Of a stretch of 64,000 bases of DNA, positions 23,883 through 33,338 are shown piece after piece; within the stretch, counting starts at the first letter, position 1, and each line of letters starts with the position of its first letter. The DNA is from Saccharothrix coeruleofusca. Lineage in GTDB: Bacteria; Actinomycetota; Actinomycetes; Mycobacteriales; Pseudonocardiaceae. The stretch lies in contig NZ_BMRG01000004.1 in the NCBI RefSeq assembly GCF_014648515.1, positions 296,886-360,885 on the forward strand, in the 5' to 3' direction. Below the pieces are notes generated by a model. The model saw nothing but the letters and a program-made list of their open reading frames with translations. It was not told where the DNA came from and ran no database searches. The position numbers were made by a program, and so were the translations under genes.

Positions 23883-24590
23883 CAGCCGGTGAGGGTGAGG
23901 TTGTGGAGATGGGCGATTCCGGAGGCGGTGTCGTGCAGGGTGCGGGCGGCGCGGCGGTAGTCGCGCAGGATGTTCCAGTTCTTCATGCGGGCCAGGGCAT
24001 GTTCGGCGTGGGCTCGGATTGACCGGCGGATGGTGCTGAGGTCTTCCTGCCAGTCGGCGAGTTGGCTGCCGTCGCGTGGTTTGCGATAGGGCATGATCAC
24101 TTCGGGTTGCCCAGGTGGCCGCCGTCGGCCATGACGGGTTGGCCCGCGGGTGTGTCGGCGATGCCGGAGTCGCGATGGACGGTGCAGTCGTTGCGGTTGC
24201 CCGGCTTCGGTTTCCCGGTGGTGATGACCATGCGGGTGTCGGCGTCGATGGCCACCGGCAGGTTCGTGGAGTACCGGTAGTTCTTCGACCGGCCAGCCAG
24301 GCGGTGGTCGCGGGTGGGCACCAGGGTGCCGTCGATGATGACCTGGTCAACGCGACGGCACCGGAGCAGGGCCAGCGCGAGCAGCGGGCGAGGGTGTCGA
24401 TGACCTGGTAGGCCGTGGCGTGGGAGACGCCGAACAGCGGCCCGAGTTGGCGCATGGTCAGGTTAGTGCGCTAGTAGGTGGCCATCAGCAGTACCCGGTC
24501 GGCCAGGCGGAACTGTCCTGGCTGCAAGCCGGTGAGGATGCGATCCACTCCGACCTGGACGCCGAGCTCACCTGCACGGTCACGTCATCC
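23883..24590 (-). mobile_element. IS5-family (IS112-like) transposase pseudogene
   Basis: Minus-strand sense is split over frames. LTGLQPGQFRLADRVLLMAT is followed by a TAG stop near 24470. RTNLTMRQLGPLFGVSHATA (HTH) comes next; then, after frameshifts, PTRDHRLAGRSKNYRYSTNL, VAIDADTRMVITTGKPKPGN, and near the end RSIRAHAEHALARMKNWNIL. This is a DDE transposase of the IS5 group with at least one stop and two frameshifts, so it is inactive. Terminal repeats were not identified. Confidence 0.75.
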
Positions 24591-24977
24591 CAGCTGATCG
24601 GTCACCGAGTTGCGTGACACCCCATAGAGAATGCCCATCGACCGCCTCGTGTCGCCCATGCTCAGCCGACAGTCGCACCAGAGGATGCTCATCGACCACC
24701 GCGTATCACCCCAGCCCCGCCAACAGTCGTAGTCGAGAGCGCCAGGAATGTGCCCGGAGCTCGAGGGGTTGACGATGGCGTTGCCGCGCGCCTCGCAACT
24801 GGCTACCGAGTAGAACCAGTTCTCGTAGTAGACCTCCCAGCCCGGAACCTTCTGGGCCGCCACTTGTGGCGCTTCTACGGAGGGTTCAGTGGCGGCAGCC
24901 TGCGTCGCGGTGACAGTTCCGAAGCCGAGGAGCATGGCGCACATGGCCCCGCTTACAGCGAACCTCGAGAAGTTCAT
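24585..24977 (-). CDS. Small secreted protein with a duplicated C-terminal motif
   Basis: A 130-residue protein with a Sec signal peptide (SGAMCAMLLGFGTVTATQAA). The mature part has four Cys (SCEARG, DYDCWRG, WCDC). Near the end GDTRWSMSILW is repeated as GDTRRSMGILY, 15 residues later, apparently from a tandem DNA duplication (about 24630-24700). The last 20 residues run into the IS5 remnant, so the natural C-terminus may have been replaced. No family recognised. Confidence 0.5.
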   Translation of the reverse strand: MNFSRFAVSGAMCAMLLGFGTVTATQAAATEPSVEAPQVAAQKVPGWEVYYENWFYSVASCEARGNAIVNPSSSGHIPGALDYDCWRGWGDTRWSMSILWCDCRLSMGDTRRSMGILYGVSRNSVTDQLG

Positions 24978-25234
24978 GACAAACTCCCTCGTCTGTTCAG
25001 GTACAGCTTTTATCGATCGCGTTGAACGTACCTCCAGGCATCAGGGACCGGTCCCGACATCCTTGCCGAGACGTGCACGACTGTCGCTCGATCGGAAGGA
25101 TGACCTTCCATTGCCACAGACGCCACAATGGCTCCTCGGTAGTGATCACGTTTCCATTCGGTGGTCACCGTGAGGTTCCCCGGTAGCTCGGAGACTTCCA
25201 AGCATGGTCCGATAGGGCCTGAAGGGAGTCGTCC

Positions 25235-25558
25235 GTGGCAGCACCGAAGAAGTACCCCGACGAGTTGAGGGCTCGCGCGGTCCGGCTGTATCGGGAGCCG
25301 GATCCCAAGCCGGTGATCCGACGGCTGGCCGAGCAGCTCGGCGTGCATCACGAAGCACTGCGCAACTGGATCCGACCGGACGAGGCCGACCGCGGCGAGC
25401 GCGACGACCGGCCCACGACCAGCGAGTCCGAGGGACTGCGCCGACTGCGGCCCCACGGCACGCAGGTTCGCCCTGGCGGTACTCGAAGGAACTCGATTCC
25501 TGGCGTCCACATTCCCGGCACAGCTGGTTCCGGCGGCCGGAGAACCTGCGCGGAATGA
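25235..25558 (+). mobile_element. IS3-family OrfA remnant
   Basis: The first 60 residues (MAAPKKYPDELRARAVRLYR, EPDPKPVIRRLAEQLGVHHE, ALRNWIRPDEAD) are a typical IS3-group OrfA helix-turn-helix. After TTSESEG the expected leucine-zipper part is missing and the sequence is unrelated. OrfB is absent. The ATG at 25235 is preceded by the expected element end region from about 25170. Confidence 0.75.
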
Positions 25559-25750
25559 CACGTGGGACCTCAGCGAAATCGACCAAAGCACGTTCCCGCT
25601 CTGACGGTGGACGGTCGGTGCCACCCGGCCGCCCACGAATGCCGCCAGCCGTCTCGTCGCGCCACCGCGGCGCAGTCGACATCGAGGAGCACCGGGCAGG
25701 GTGCTGTCAGCAGTAATCGGGTGCGTATCGCAGACGACAGACGACCAACT

Positions 25751-25925
25751 CCGCCGGTCTGGTTGAACGCGTGGATCACGTCACGCATGTAGTCCTCGTT
25801 CACCTGCATCAACGAGGTGATGTCCCGGACCGCCCGGCCCTGGCCGGACATCAACACCACGATCACCCGCCGCAACCGCACCGGCTCCTTCGCGGTCCTG
25901 GTGACCCACTGAAGCTTCCGGCTAT
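25751..25925 (-). mobile_element. IS630-family transposase N-terminal fragment
   Basis: On the minus strand LRRVIVVLMSGQGRAVRDIT, SLMQVNEDYMRDVIHAFNQT is the homeodomain-like N-terminus of IS630 transposases. Sense is lost within 5 residues after this, and no DDE domain is present. It lies between the IS3 fragment and the 3' end of the STAND gene. Confidence 0.6.
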
Positions 25926-25987
25926 CCTCCCATCGGCAACGGCCTCACCAACCAATCGATTACCGGGCCAACCCCCAAGACGCGCCC

Positions 25988-28900
25988 CTAGCGTCGACCG
26001 CTGCCGCCGACGCCGGTGCGTTCGCGCACGATCATCAGAAGGTCGATCGCCTCGCGCAGTGCGGCGCTGTGCTTCGCGGGGTCCACCTCGGCCAGTTCGC
26101 GATAGAGCACGACCGACCGCGCCACCGCCTGCATCGCCCTTCCGGGGTCCGTGGCCTGGCCCACCAGTGCCGCCGCGAACCTCATCAGCGCGAGTGCCAG
26201 AAGAGGGCGGAACGTCCCGTGATCGGTTTCGGCCAGCTCGTCGAAGTACTCGACCGCACGTCCGAGGAACCCGATGACTTCGCGATTCCGGTCCGTCCCG
26301 ACCAGACGCAGGGCGTGGATGTACACGGTCCCCGCCAATCGCGGGAGGTGGGTAGCACGATCGTGGGTGGTCAACACCTCGAGAACTTCGATGAGACGTG
26401 CCGAGTACACGAGAGTTTCAGGCCACAGCTCGGCCTCGGCCAACCTGGTCACGTGATTCTCGAGGATCATCGCGTAATAGGGGAGGTTGGCCGAATCGGC
26501 CTCTATCATTTCACTGAAGTACTCGACAGCCCTCGTATAGCAGGCCAGGGCGTCAGCTTTCCGTCCGGCTGCGGTGAGAAAGCCCGCATGGTTGTTCACC
26601 ATTCCGGCGAGCTTCGCCAGGTAGGCGGGGCGGTTCGTCTCGACCAGCTCACCGAGGTAGTCGATGGCTCGCGCGGAATGGCGCAGGGCAACCGCCGGGT
26701 GCCCGCTCTCCGCCAGGTTGACGGCGTGGTTCTGCAACGCCGTGGCCAGCTCGGGCAGATGGGCGGCCCGGTTGGTCCGGGCCGCCTCGTCATAGCAGGC
26801 GACCGCCCGCCCGGAGGCGGTCACCGCAGCAGGCAGCCGTGCGGTGCCCCGCAGCGCGACGGCGTGGTTGGCCAGTGACAACGCCAGACCCGGCAGGTAG
26901 GCGGCGCGGTTGTCGGCGGCCAGTTCCTCGTGCAGGCCGACGGCCCGCTGGGAGTGGATGAGAGCATCCGCCGGCCGGCCGAGGTCCACCAACAGCGCTG
27001 CGCGATTGGTGATCGCCATCGCAAGATCCGCCAGATGCGTGGCGCGGTCCTGCTCGGCCAGTTCCTCGTGCAGGCGGATGGCGTGGTGGGAGACCTCCAG
27101 GGCCTCTGCCCGCCGACCGGCCTCGACCAGCCGGGTCGCGTGGGCCAGCAGGACACCCGCCAGTTGAGGAAGGTGCGTGTCCCGGTCGGATCGGGCCAGT
27201 TCCGTCAACAAGTCGACAGCCCGTTGGGACAGCGACAGCGCTTCGGACCGACGCCCTACGGCCGCCAACCGGACGGCATGGTTACCGAGTGCTGCCCCCA
27301 GGTGGGGCGTGGGGGCGTGTTCGGCCAGTTTCTCGTACAGGTCGACCGTACGCCGCGAGTAGCCGAGGGCCTCCACCAACGATCCGCTAGACGCCAATCG
27401 GGCCGCACAGGTCGCCGTGCACGCCGCGAGCTGGGGCAGGTAAGCGATCGGACTGGTTTCGGCAAGCTCCTCGAACAGCCCGACAGCGCGGGTGGATGCC
27501 GCCAATGCCTCCTGCGTCCTGCCCGCTCCAGTCAGCAGATTCGCGTGGTTTCGCACCGACGGGGCGAACAGCACCAGCTCCCCGCGGTTCGCCGCGACCA
27601 ACTCCTCGCCCAACGCCACAGCACGGTAGGAGGCATCCAGGGCATCTTGGAGCTGCCCTGCCTCCGCCAGCCGCGCCGCGTGCCCGCCGACCGACATCGT
27701 GAGGTACCGGAGGTGCGCAGCGCGATTGGCGGCCACCAGTTCCTCGCTCAGCTCCACGGCGCGGCGGGTCGCCTCCAACGCGTCCTGGGGTCGTCCGGCG
27801 TGGGCCAACCGGCCTGCGTGGTTGTGCGTCGCCAGCGCCAAATCGGGCAGGTTCCGGGCGCGGTCGTGCCCGACCAGTTCCGTGAACAGGGCGACGGCAC
27901 GGAACGACGCCCCAAGGGACTCCTCGGCTTCTCCGACTTCGGCTGCCGCAGTGGCCAAGTTGCTCACCGACATCGCTAGGCCGTAGAGGTGCTTCCTGCG
28001 GCCGTCCGCAACCAGGTTCTCGTTCAGCCCGACCACACGGCGGAACATCTCCAGCGCCTTCTCCGGCTGTCCGGCCTCCGCCAGCCTGCACGCCAGGCTG
28101 CCCACCGTCCGTACGAGTCGCGGGAGGTGGGCGGTGTGATCGGTCCCGGCCAACTCCTCGCATAGCTCGGCCGCGCGGCTGGCGGCGTCGAGCGCGTCCT
28201 GCCTGCGCCCGACCTCAGCCAACCGGATGGCGAGGCTGTCCAACGATCCGACCATGTCTTCGAGGTGGACCGCGCGGTGTCGTCGGAATGGTTCGCCCAG
28301 CAGGGCGACCGACTGTTCGGCCTGATCGAGCGCTTCGTCGAACCGGCCGACGGCGGCGAGCCGCCAGCTGTGGCCGGCGAGCAGTCCCGCCCTGACCCCA
28401 TCGGGGAGGGAGGCCCCCAGCCGGGCCACCACGACACCGGAGATCGCCGCGGCGCCGAGGTCGAGATCGACGTGCCGCCCCGAGGGGAGGTGCCGCCAGA
28501 TGGACAGGACCACGTCGTCGGGAATCTCGCCGATGCCGGCGACGGCGGTCAGGGCGGCGCTGCCGGCCTCGACCGCGAGCCGGGGATCGGCGCGCAACAA
28601 CGGGTAGAGCACGTCGCGGCCGACGTGCGGCCAGCGGACGGCGGCGGCGGCGAGGAACGTGATCGCACGGGCGGCGATGTCAGACCGGACCCCGTCCGTC
28701 GCGGTCAACAGGACGGAGGGGACGTCGAAGGTCCAGGGATCGGGGTCGTAGGCGTTGACGTCGTGGCCCGGTACGAGCAGACCGAGGAAGTCCTCGGCGA
28801 GACGATCGGGGTAGAGGGGCTCCAGGACGAGCGCGTTGTCCACCGGCGGGTAGCAGAAGCGGTGGTCGACCAGGATGTGCTCGGGATGGTCGGGCAGGTC

Positions 28901-29965
28901 CACCGCCCGCAGCACCCAGGTCCCGACCGCGTGCCGGACCGCGCCGGTGAGCGTCGCGATGAACACCGCTTTGGCCATGACGGCAGGTCGCGTCCGGAAG
29001 TCCTGACCGTGGCCGCCCGCATCGGACAACCGCTGCCAGGCCCGGTACTCGCGGTCCAGGAGGTAGGCGGACAGCTCGTGCGGCCCGCCCGGCGGACGGA
29101 GGCCGCGGCAGTGCGCGTCCACCGCGACCAGAGCCGCCATGTGGACGGTGAGCGTCAGCCCGAAGTCGCGGTGGTCGAGCGCGTCGGGCGGCCCCACGGC
29201 CGTCACGTCGGGAACGTCGTACAGGTCGGCCTCGCCGTACCGGTTGCGCGCGGCGATGAACATCGCGAGCCGGTCTGACTCCAGCGACGGCAACCGGAGG
29301 TCGTCGACCCCGGCACCACGGTCGGCGAGTTCACCTCGCAGCGCGGCGAACCACCGGACCGTCCGTCCGATCAGGAGAACACGGGTGCAGGGCGACTGGT
29401 GGAGCACCGGATCGGAGAGCAGGTGTTCCAGTTCGCTGTGCGCCCATCGATCGGCGTAGTCGACGATCAGCAGCACGCCGTCCGTGCCGTGACCTGTCCG
29501 GTCGACCGGACCACCCGGCGCCATGACGGTCGACGTGCCGTGGAAACCTGCTTGGAGGACACGCCATCGGCGGGACGCCGTCGCCTGGTCGTTCCGGGAC
29601 TGCTCGGCGAACTCCGCGGCCAACCTGGTCTTGCCCTGCCCGCCCGGCCCGTGCAGCAACAGTACCGACAACCGGCTCTCCGGCTGGTCCCGCCACTGCC
29701 GGAGGCGGCGCAGTTCCGCGTCCCGACCGAGGAACGGCACGACACGACTGCGGGCGTCCAGCAGACGACTGGGCTGCTCCATCAGCCAGTCAACGTCGGG
29801 TGTGCCGGGGACTTGTAGTTCCTCGAGGACGTGGTGGCGGGTCCCGGCGTGGTGATGGATGTGTATCCCGCCCTCGACCGTTCCTGCCTGCACCAGGGCG
29901 CCGGACACCACGCCGGACACCAGGTTGACCACGTCGTGTGCCGAAGGGCCGAACCCCGCAGTCAT
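25988..29965 (-). CDS. STAND (NLR-like) ATPase with 17 TPR-like repeats and N-terminal amyloid-like motif
   Basis: A 1325-residue protein. Residues 14-36 (NLVSGVVSGALVQAG then TVEGGIHI) have the spacing of bacterial amyloid signalling motifs (V-x-G-x-V-V-Q-A-G-x-I-x-G-G) found on NLR-like proteins. An ATPase domain follows: FLGRDAELRRL, Walker A HGPGGQGKT at 105-113, Walker B LLIVDYAD at 165-172, sensor RVLLIGRT. After a helical region, about 17 tandem repeats of 46 residues (GRxxDALxxSxRAVxLxEEL then ANRAAHLPxLAxAxxNHAxRLAEA) run from about 535 to 1310. The architecture is that of signal-sensing immune ATPases: the repeats recognise a trigger and the motif recruits an effector by co-aggregation. 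Effector and trigger are not known. The reading frame is intact despite the decayed surroundings. Confidence 0.85.
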   Translation of the reverse strand: MTAGFGPSAHDVVNLVSGVVSGALVQAGTVEGGIHIHHHAGTRHHVLEELQVPGTPDVDWLMEQPSRLLDARSRVVPFLGRDAELRRLRQWRDQPESRLSVLLLHGPGGQGKTRLAAEFAEQSRNDQATASRRWRVLQAGFHGTSTVMAPGGPVDRTGHGTDGVLLIVDYADRWAHSELEHLLSDPVLHQSPCTRVLLIGRTVRWFAALRGELADRGAGVDDLRLPSLESDRLAMFIAARNRYGEADLYDVPDVTAVGPPDALDHRDFGLTLTVHMAALVAVDAHCRGLRPPGGPHELSAYLLDREYRAWQRLSDAGGHGQDFRTRPAVMAKAVFIATLTGAVRHAVGTWVLRAVDLPDHPEHILVDHRFCYPPVDNALVLEPLYPDRLAEDFLGLLVPGHDVNAYDPDPWTFDVPSVLLTATDGVRSDIAARAITFLAAAAVRWPHVGRDVLYPLLRADPRLAVEAGSAALTAVAGIGEIPDDVVLSIWRHLPSGRHVDLDLGAAAISGVVVARLGASLPDGVRAGLLAGHSWRLAAVGRFDEALDQAEQSVALLGEPFRRHRAVHLEDMVGSLDSLAIRLAEVGRRQDALDAASRAAELCEELAGTDHTAHLPRLVRTVGSLACRLAEAGQPEKALEMFRRVVGLNENLVADGRRKHLYGLAMSVSNLATAAAEVGEAEESLGASFRAVALFTELVGHDRARNLPDLALATHNHAGRLAHAGRPQDALEATRRAVELSEELVAANRAAHLRYLTMSVGGHAARLAEAGQLQDALDASYRAVALGEELVAANRGELVLFAPSVRNHANLLTGAGRTQEALAASTRAVGLFEELAETSPIAYLPQLAACTATCAARLASSGSLVEALGYSRRTVDLYEKLAEHAPTPHLGAALGNHAVRLAAVGRRSEALSLSQRAVDLLTELARSDRDTHLPQLAGVLLAHATRLVEAGRRAEALEVSHHAIRLHEELAEQDRATHLADLAMAITNRAALLVDLGRPADALIHSQRAVGLHEELAADNRAAYLPGLALSLANHAVALRGTARLPAAVTASGRAVACYDEAARTNRAAHLPELATALQNHAVNLAESGHPAVALRHSARAIDYLGELVETNRPAYLAKLAGMVNNHAGFLTAAGRKADALACYTRAVEYFSEMIEADSANLPYYAMILENHVTRLAEAELWPETLVYSARLIEVLEVLTTHDRATHLPRLAGTVYIHALRLVGTDRNREVIGFLGRAVEYFDELAETDHGTFRPLLALALMRFAAALVGQATDPGRAMQAVARSVVLYRELAEVDPAKHSAALREAIDLLMIVRERTGVGGSGRR

Positions 29966-30189
29966 CGGTCGACCGACCGTCGTGCGAGCGTGGCAGGCAT
30001 GATCGAGCTCTCCAGGTTCCCTGCACCATCGGATCTCGCCACGGGTTCACCTTTCCTGCACCCGGCTCGGAGTACTCGTCCGCTGACGTGAAACGCCAGG
30101 ATTCACCCATCCGCTGGTCCTGACATCGCAAAAGTCGGGCCACCACGTTCACCGGACGAACAGGTGTCACACCGAGCAAGCGCGCAGGA

Positions 30190-30610
30190 AGCGGATCAGC
30201 CCGCGCCGAGGTCCAGGTTCCGATCGACCAAGCCCGCGCGGATGCGCGGGTGGAAGTCGACCGCGCCAAGGCCGAGGCCGCTGCCCCGGTGGAGCGGGGG
30301 CGGGTCTCCGCGCGGAGACCGAAGCAGCGGTGCGGGCTCGGACTGCGAAGAGCGGACCGAGCAGATCGCGGTGGACGCCCGCACCGAACTCGACCACACC
30401 CGCGCCGAGCTGGCCGAACTGTGGCGCGATCACCAGGACCGGCTCGACCGGGTGGAGCGGTCCGCACGGGAGCGCCTGGCCGCCTTGGAGGAGGGGCGGG
30501 CGTAGACGCTGGCCCGCGCGGAACGGGCCGAAGCGCGGTTGGACCGCGCCTTGGCCGAGGTGGGCCGGTTGCGCGCCGAACCCGTGACCGGACAGCGTCG
30601 CGGGCTGGGC
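30190..30610 (+). pseudogene. Broken coiled-coil gene, related to the protein at 20.0-21.2 kb
   Basis: About 30195-30310 reads QARADARVEVDRAKAEAAAP in one frame. After a frameshift, about 30350-30500 reads EERTEQIAVDARTELDHTRA, ELAELWRDHQDRLDRVERSA. An in-frame TAG (30503-30505) interrupts before TLARAERAEARLDRALAEVG. The style and composition match the coiled coil of the protein at 20061-21233, so this is a decayed second copy of that family. Together the two bracket the insertion-sequence and defence region. Confidence 0.5.
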
Positions 30611-30619
30611 GCGGCCTTG

Positions 30620-31018
30620 TCAGCGGGCGATCTTCTCGATGGCGGCGGGGGTGACGGGGGTGAAGAAGTTGACGAGGTTGCCGTCGGGGTCGCGGAGCAG
30701 GAGGGCGCGGTTGCCCCAGGGCATCGTGGTGGGTTCGTTGACGAACTCCTCCACGAAGCCGGTCAGGTTCTGGTACAGGGCGTCCACGTCGTCGACGAGG
30801 AACTCGATGATCACGCTGCGGTTGTCCGCCGGGTGGGCGGAGCCGGGCGCGAACAGGGGAACGGTGCGGGTGCTGCCGATCGCGAGGGTGGCCGAGGCCG
30901 TCCTGAGCTCGGCGAAGTCCTCGTTGGCCCAGCTCGCCCGCACCCCGGTGGCGCGTTCGTAGAAGTCGACGAGGCGGGCGACGTCGCCGGTGATGACGCG
31001 GGTCGAGACGAAGTGCAC
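30620..31018 (-). CDS. VOC-family (glyoxalase/bleomycin-resistance-like) protein
   Basis: A 132-residue vicinal-oxygen-chelate protein with both beta-alpha-beta-beta-beta halves (VSTRVITGDVARLVDFYERA; DVDALYQNLTGFVEEFVNEP; RALLLRDPDGNLVNFFTPV). Such proteins bind a metal and act as isomerases, dioxygenases or drug-binding proteins; the specific role is unknown. GTG 31018 is chosen because AAGGAG lies 5 nt upstream. It is divergent from a WYL regulator with a perfect palindrome in the gap, so it is probably that regulator's target. Confidence 0.83.
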   Translation of the reverse strand: MHFVSTRVITGDVARLVDFYERATGVRASWANEDFAELRTASATLAIGSTRTVPLFAPGSAHPADNRSVIIEFLVDDVDALYQNLTGFVEEFVNEPTTMPWGNRALLLRDPDGNLVNFFTPVTPAAIEKIAR

Positions 31019-31060
31019 GGATTCTCCTTGGTCGGTCGGTGCTGCTGAACGCACGCTATG

Positions 31061-31093
31061 ACCAATACCGGGCAGAATCCGCCCGGTATTGGT
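31061..31093. promoter_or_regulatory. 13-bp inverted repeat between VOC and WYL genes
   Basis: ACCAATACCGGGC (31061-31073), a 7-nt centre, then its exact reverse complement (31081-31093). Centrally placed between the divergent starts, it is a strong candidate operator for the WYL regulator. It also argues for the downstream GTG start of that gene. Confidence 0.7.
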
Positions 31094-31108
31094 GGGAGAC
31101 TTCCGGAT

Positions 31109-32128
31109 GTGCCCCAGCCCACTGCTCGCGTGCTCACCCTGCTGGAGCTCCTGCAGTCAGGAGGCGTTCGCACCGTGGCCGAACTCGCCGACCGGCTCGG
31201 CGTGGACGAGCGCACAGTGCGGCGTTACGTCAACCACCTCGTCGACCTCGACGTGCCCGTCGAGTCGGTGCGCGGCCGCTACGGCGGCTACCGGCTCGCC
31301 CCCGGCTATCGCATGCCTCCGCTCATGCTCAACGACGACGAAGCGCTCGCCGTGCTGCTCGGCTTGGTGGCAGGACGGCGAGCCGGTTTGATGACGGGCA
31401 CGGGTACGGCGGGGGAGACGGCAGCGGCGAAGATCCGGAGGGTGCTGCCTGAGCGGCTCGGCCGCAGACTCGACGCCGTGCTGGGCTCCCTCGCCTTCAC
31501 CGCTCCAGCCGGTGAGCCGACCGCCCCTGAGTCGGCGGTCCTGCTCTCGATCGCCGACGCGGTCAGCCACCACCGGCCGATCTCGATTCGGTACACCGCC
31601 GCGGATGGCAGGCGCAGTGAACGCACCTTGCACCCGTACGGACTGGTCACCCACTCGGGCAGGTGGTACGTGACGGGCGTCGATCCCGCGATCGGCGAGG
31701 ACCGGACGTTCCGACTGGACCGCATCGCCAGTGCGAGGGCCCTGCCCGGCTCGTTCGACCCGCCCGACGGGCCCGATCCGGTGAAGCGAGTCCTCACAGG
31801 ACTCGCCACCACTCCGTACCGGCACGAGGTGGTGCTGCGGGTCCGGGGCACCGCCGAGCAGATCCACACGCGGCTCCCCGCCGGAATCGCGACCGTGACG
31901 GAAGCGCCGTCGGTGGACCGAGCGGGCTCGGACAGCACGCGCTGGTCCCGCGTCGAATTGCGGGTGGAACGGCTCGACTGGCTGCCCGGTGTGCTCGCGT
32001 CGTTGGACCTGCCGTTCCTGATCGAACGCCCCGACGAGCTCCGTGACCTCGTCGGGGCGCTGGCCGACCGGCTCGCGCACTCGGCCCGGAGGCGTCCGTC
32101 CCGCGCGGGCCCGCAACTCGACGGGTAG
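31109..32128 (+). CDS. HTH-WYL transcriptional regulator
   Basis: A 339-residue protein: N-terminal winged helix (RVLTLLELLQSGGVRTVAEL, ADRLGVDERTVRRYVNHL), then a WYL domain (IADAVSHHRPISIRYTAADG; HPYGLVTHSGRWYVTGVD; RTFRLDRIAS) and the WCX C-terminal extension. WYL proteins respond to nucleic acids or small ligands. The frame is open from 31058, but that would place the operator inside the gene; GTG 31109 with GGGAG upstream is preferred. Likely represses the divergent VOC gene and itself. Confidence 0.84.
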   Translation: MPQPTARVLTLLELLQSGGVRTVAELADRLGVDERTVRRYVNHLVDLDVPVESVRGRYGGYRLAPGYRMPPLMLNDDEALAVLLGLVAGRRAGLMTGTGTAGETAAAKIRRVLPERLGRRLDAVLGSLAFTAPAGEPTAPESAVLLSIADAVSHHRPISIRYTAADGRRSERTLHPYGLVTHSGRWYVTGVDPAIGEDRTFRLDRIASARALPGSFDPPDGPDPVKRVLTGLATTPYRHEVVLRVRGTAEQIHTRLPAGIATVTEAPSVDRAGSDSTRWSRVELRVERLDWLPGVLASLDLPFLIERPDELRDLVGALADRLAHSARRRPSRAGPQLDG

Positions 32129-32179
32129 TGGCAAGACCACCTTCCGGTTGGCGTTGATCCGCGAGGCCACCGGCCGGTC

Positions 32180-33241
32180 TCACCGCGGAAGGCCGATCCG
32201 TACCTCTCCACCGACGCCCGTGACGGCCAGCAGGTCCGCGCCTTCGTCGAGCAGGTCCTGGCGCTGGTCGCGGGTCAGCGGTCGGAACAGCTCGACCCGC
32301 AGCCCGTCGGGTGTGAGCCGCCATGTGCCGTGGACGAAGCCGTCGACCAGGACGGTCGGCTTGCCGCCCACGACGATGCCGCGCCGGTAGTCCTCCTCGG
32401 AGATCACGCGCGTGCGGTCGTCGTGGCCGAGCAGGAGGTTGTCGAACTCGGGCAGGAAGCGCACCGGCGCTGGGGTGTCGGGGTCGGGCAACTCGGCCTC
32501 GGGCAGGTCGAGCAGTTCGCGGCCGTGCTCGTCGCGCAGCACCCGCAGTTCCATCGCCTCGATCACGGGCCGCAGGCCGCTCAGCCCGGACCACGCCCGC
32601 ACGTCCCCGACCGTGGCGGGGCCGAACGCGGCCAGGTAGCGGCGGACCAGACCGGCGGGGTCGGCGTGCTCGCCCGACTCGCCCAGCCAGTGGGAGGCGG
32701 TGGTCCAGCGGGCCTGGCCCGAGCTGCCCCACACCCCGCGCGGCGGGACCTGCACCACGGGCACCAGGTAGGTGGCGGCCTGGCCGAGGGCTTGCGGGAT
32801 GGTCCCCGGCCAGTGCGGGGCGAGTGCGTCGCCCAGTTCGCGCCGGGTGAGCGGGCCCTCGGCGACCAGCGCGGCCACCTGCTCGCCGAACCGGACGGGG
32901 TCCAGTCCGTCGAGCGCGGAGCGGAACGGCGATGAGGCGAACCGGCGGCGCACCAACGGGCGCAGCGCCGGTTCGACACGGCCGTGGTCGGCGGCGGTGA
33001 CCAGGTGGATCGTGACGCGGTGCAGCGGGGCTCGCACCACCTGGCGGGTGGTGAGCAGCTCTGCCAGGTGGTGCGGGTGGAAGTCGCGCAGTCGGGACCA
33101 CAAGCCGTAGTAGGGCGCCATCGGTTCCTGGGCCTGCATCCCGACCAGGTGCTCCACCGCGTCGGTCACCGGCAGGTCGGCCCGGTCGAGCAGCAGTTGG
33201 CGGTGCAGGGTGGCCCGGTTGAGCGCGCGGGTGGTGATCAC
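32180..33241 (-). CDS. Winged-helix AlkZ-like DNA glycosylase family protein
   Basis: A 353-residue protein of the HTH_42 family that includes the interstrand-crosslink glycosylase AlkZ. The family's catalytic Q-x-Q motif is present as QAQ at residues 36-38 (HLVGMQAQEPMAPYYGLWSR), and three winged-helix modules follow. Members unhook alkylated or crosslinked bases; in producers they protect against a DNA-damaging metabolite. No such biosynthetic cluster is in this window, so a general repair role is likely. It ends 52 nt from the convergent WYL gene. Confidence 0.75.
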   Translation of the reverse strand: MITTRALNRATLHRQLLLDRADLPVTDAVEHLVGMQAQEPMAPYYGLWSRLRDFHPHHLAELLTTRQVVRAPLHRVTIHLVTAADHGRVEPALRPLVRRRFASSPFRSALDGLDPVRFGEQVAALVAEGPLTRRELGDALAPHWPGTIPQALGQAATYLVPVVQVPPRGVWGSSGQARWTTASHWLGESGEHADPAGLVRRYLAAFGPATVGDVRAWSGLSGLRPVIEAMELRVLRDEHGRELLDLPEAELPDPDTPAPVRFLPEFDNLLLGHDDRTRVISEEDYRRGIVVGGKPTVLVDGFVHGTWRLTPDGLRVELFRPLTRDQRQDLLDEGADLLAVTGVGGEVRIGLPR

Positions 33242-33338
33242 GACCGCACGCTAGGCGTGATCGCGGACAGGTTCGGTCCTGGATCTGCCTTCCCGGCGAG
33301 TCGAACCTCCGGACATCGCGAACTGAACGTTCGCCCAC

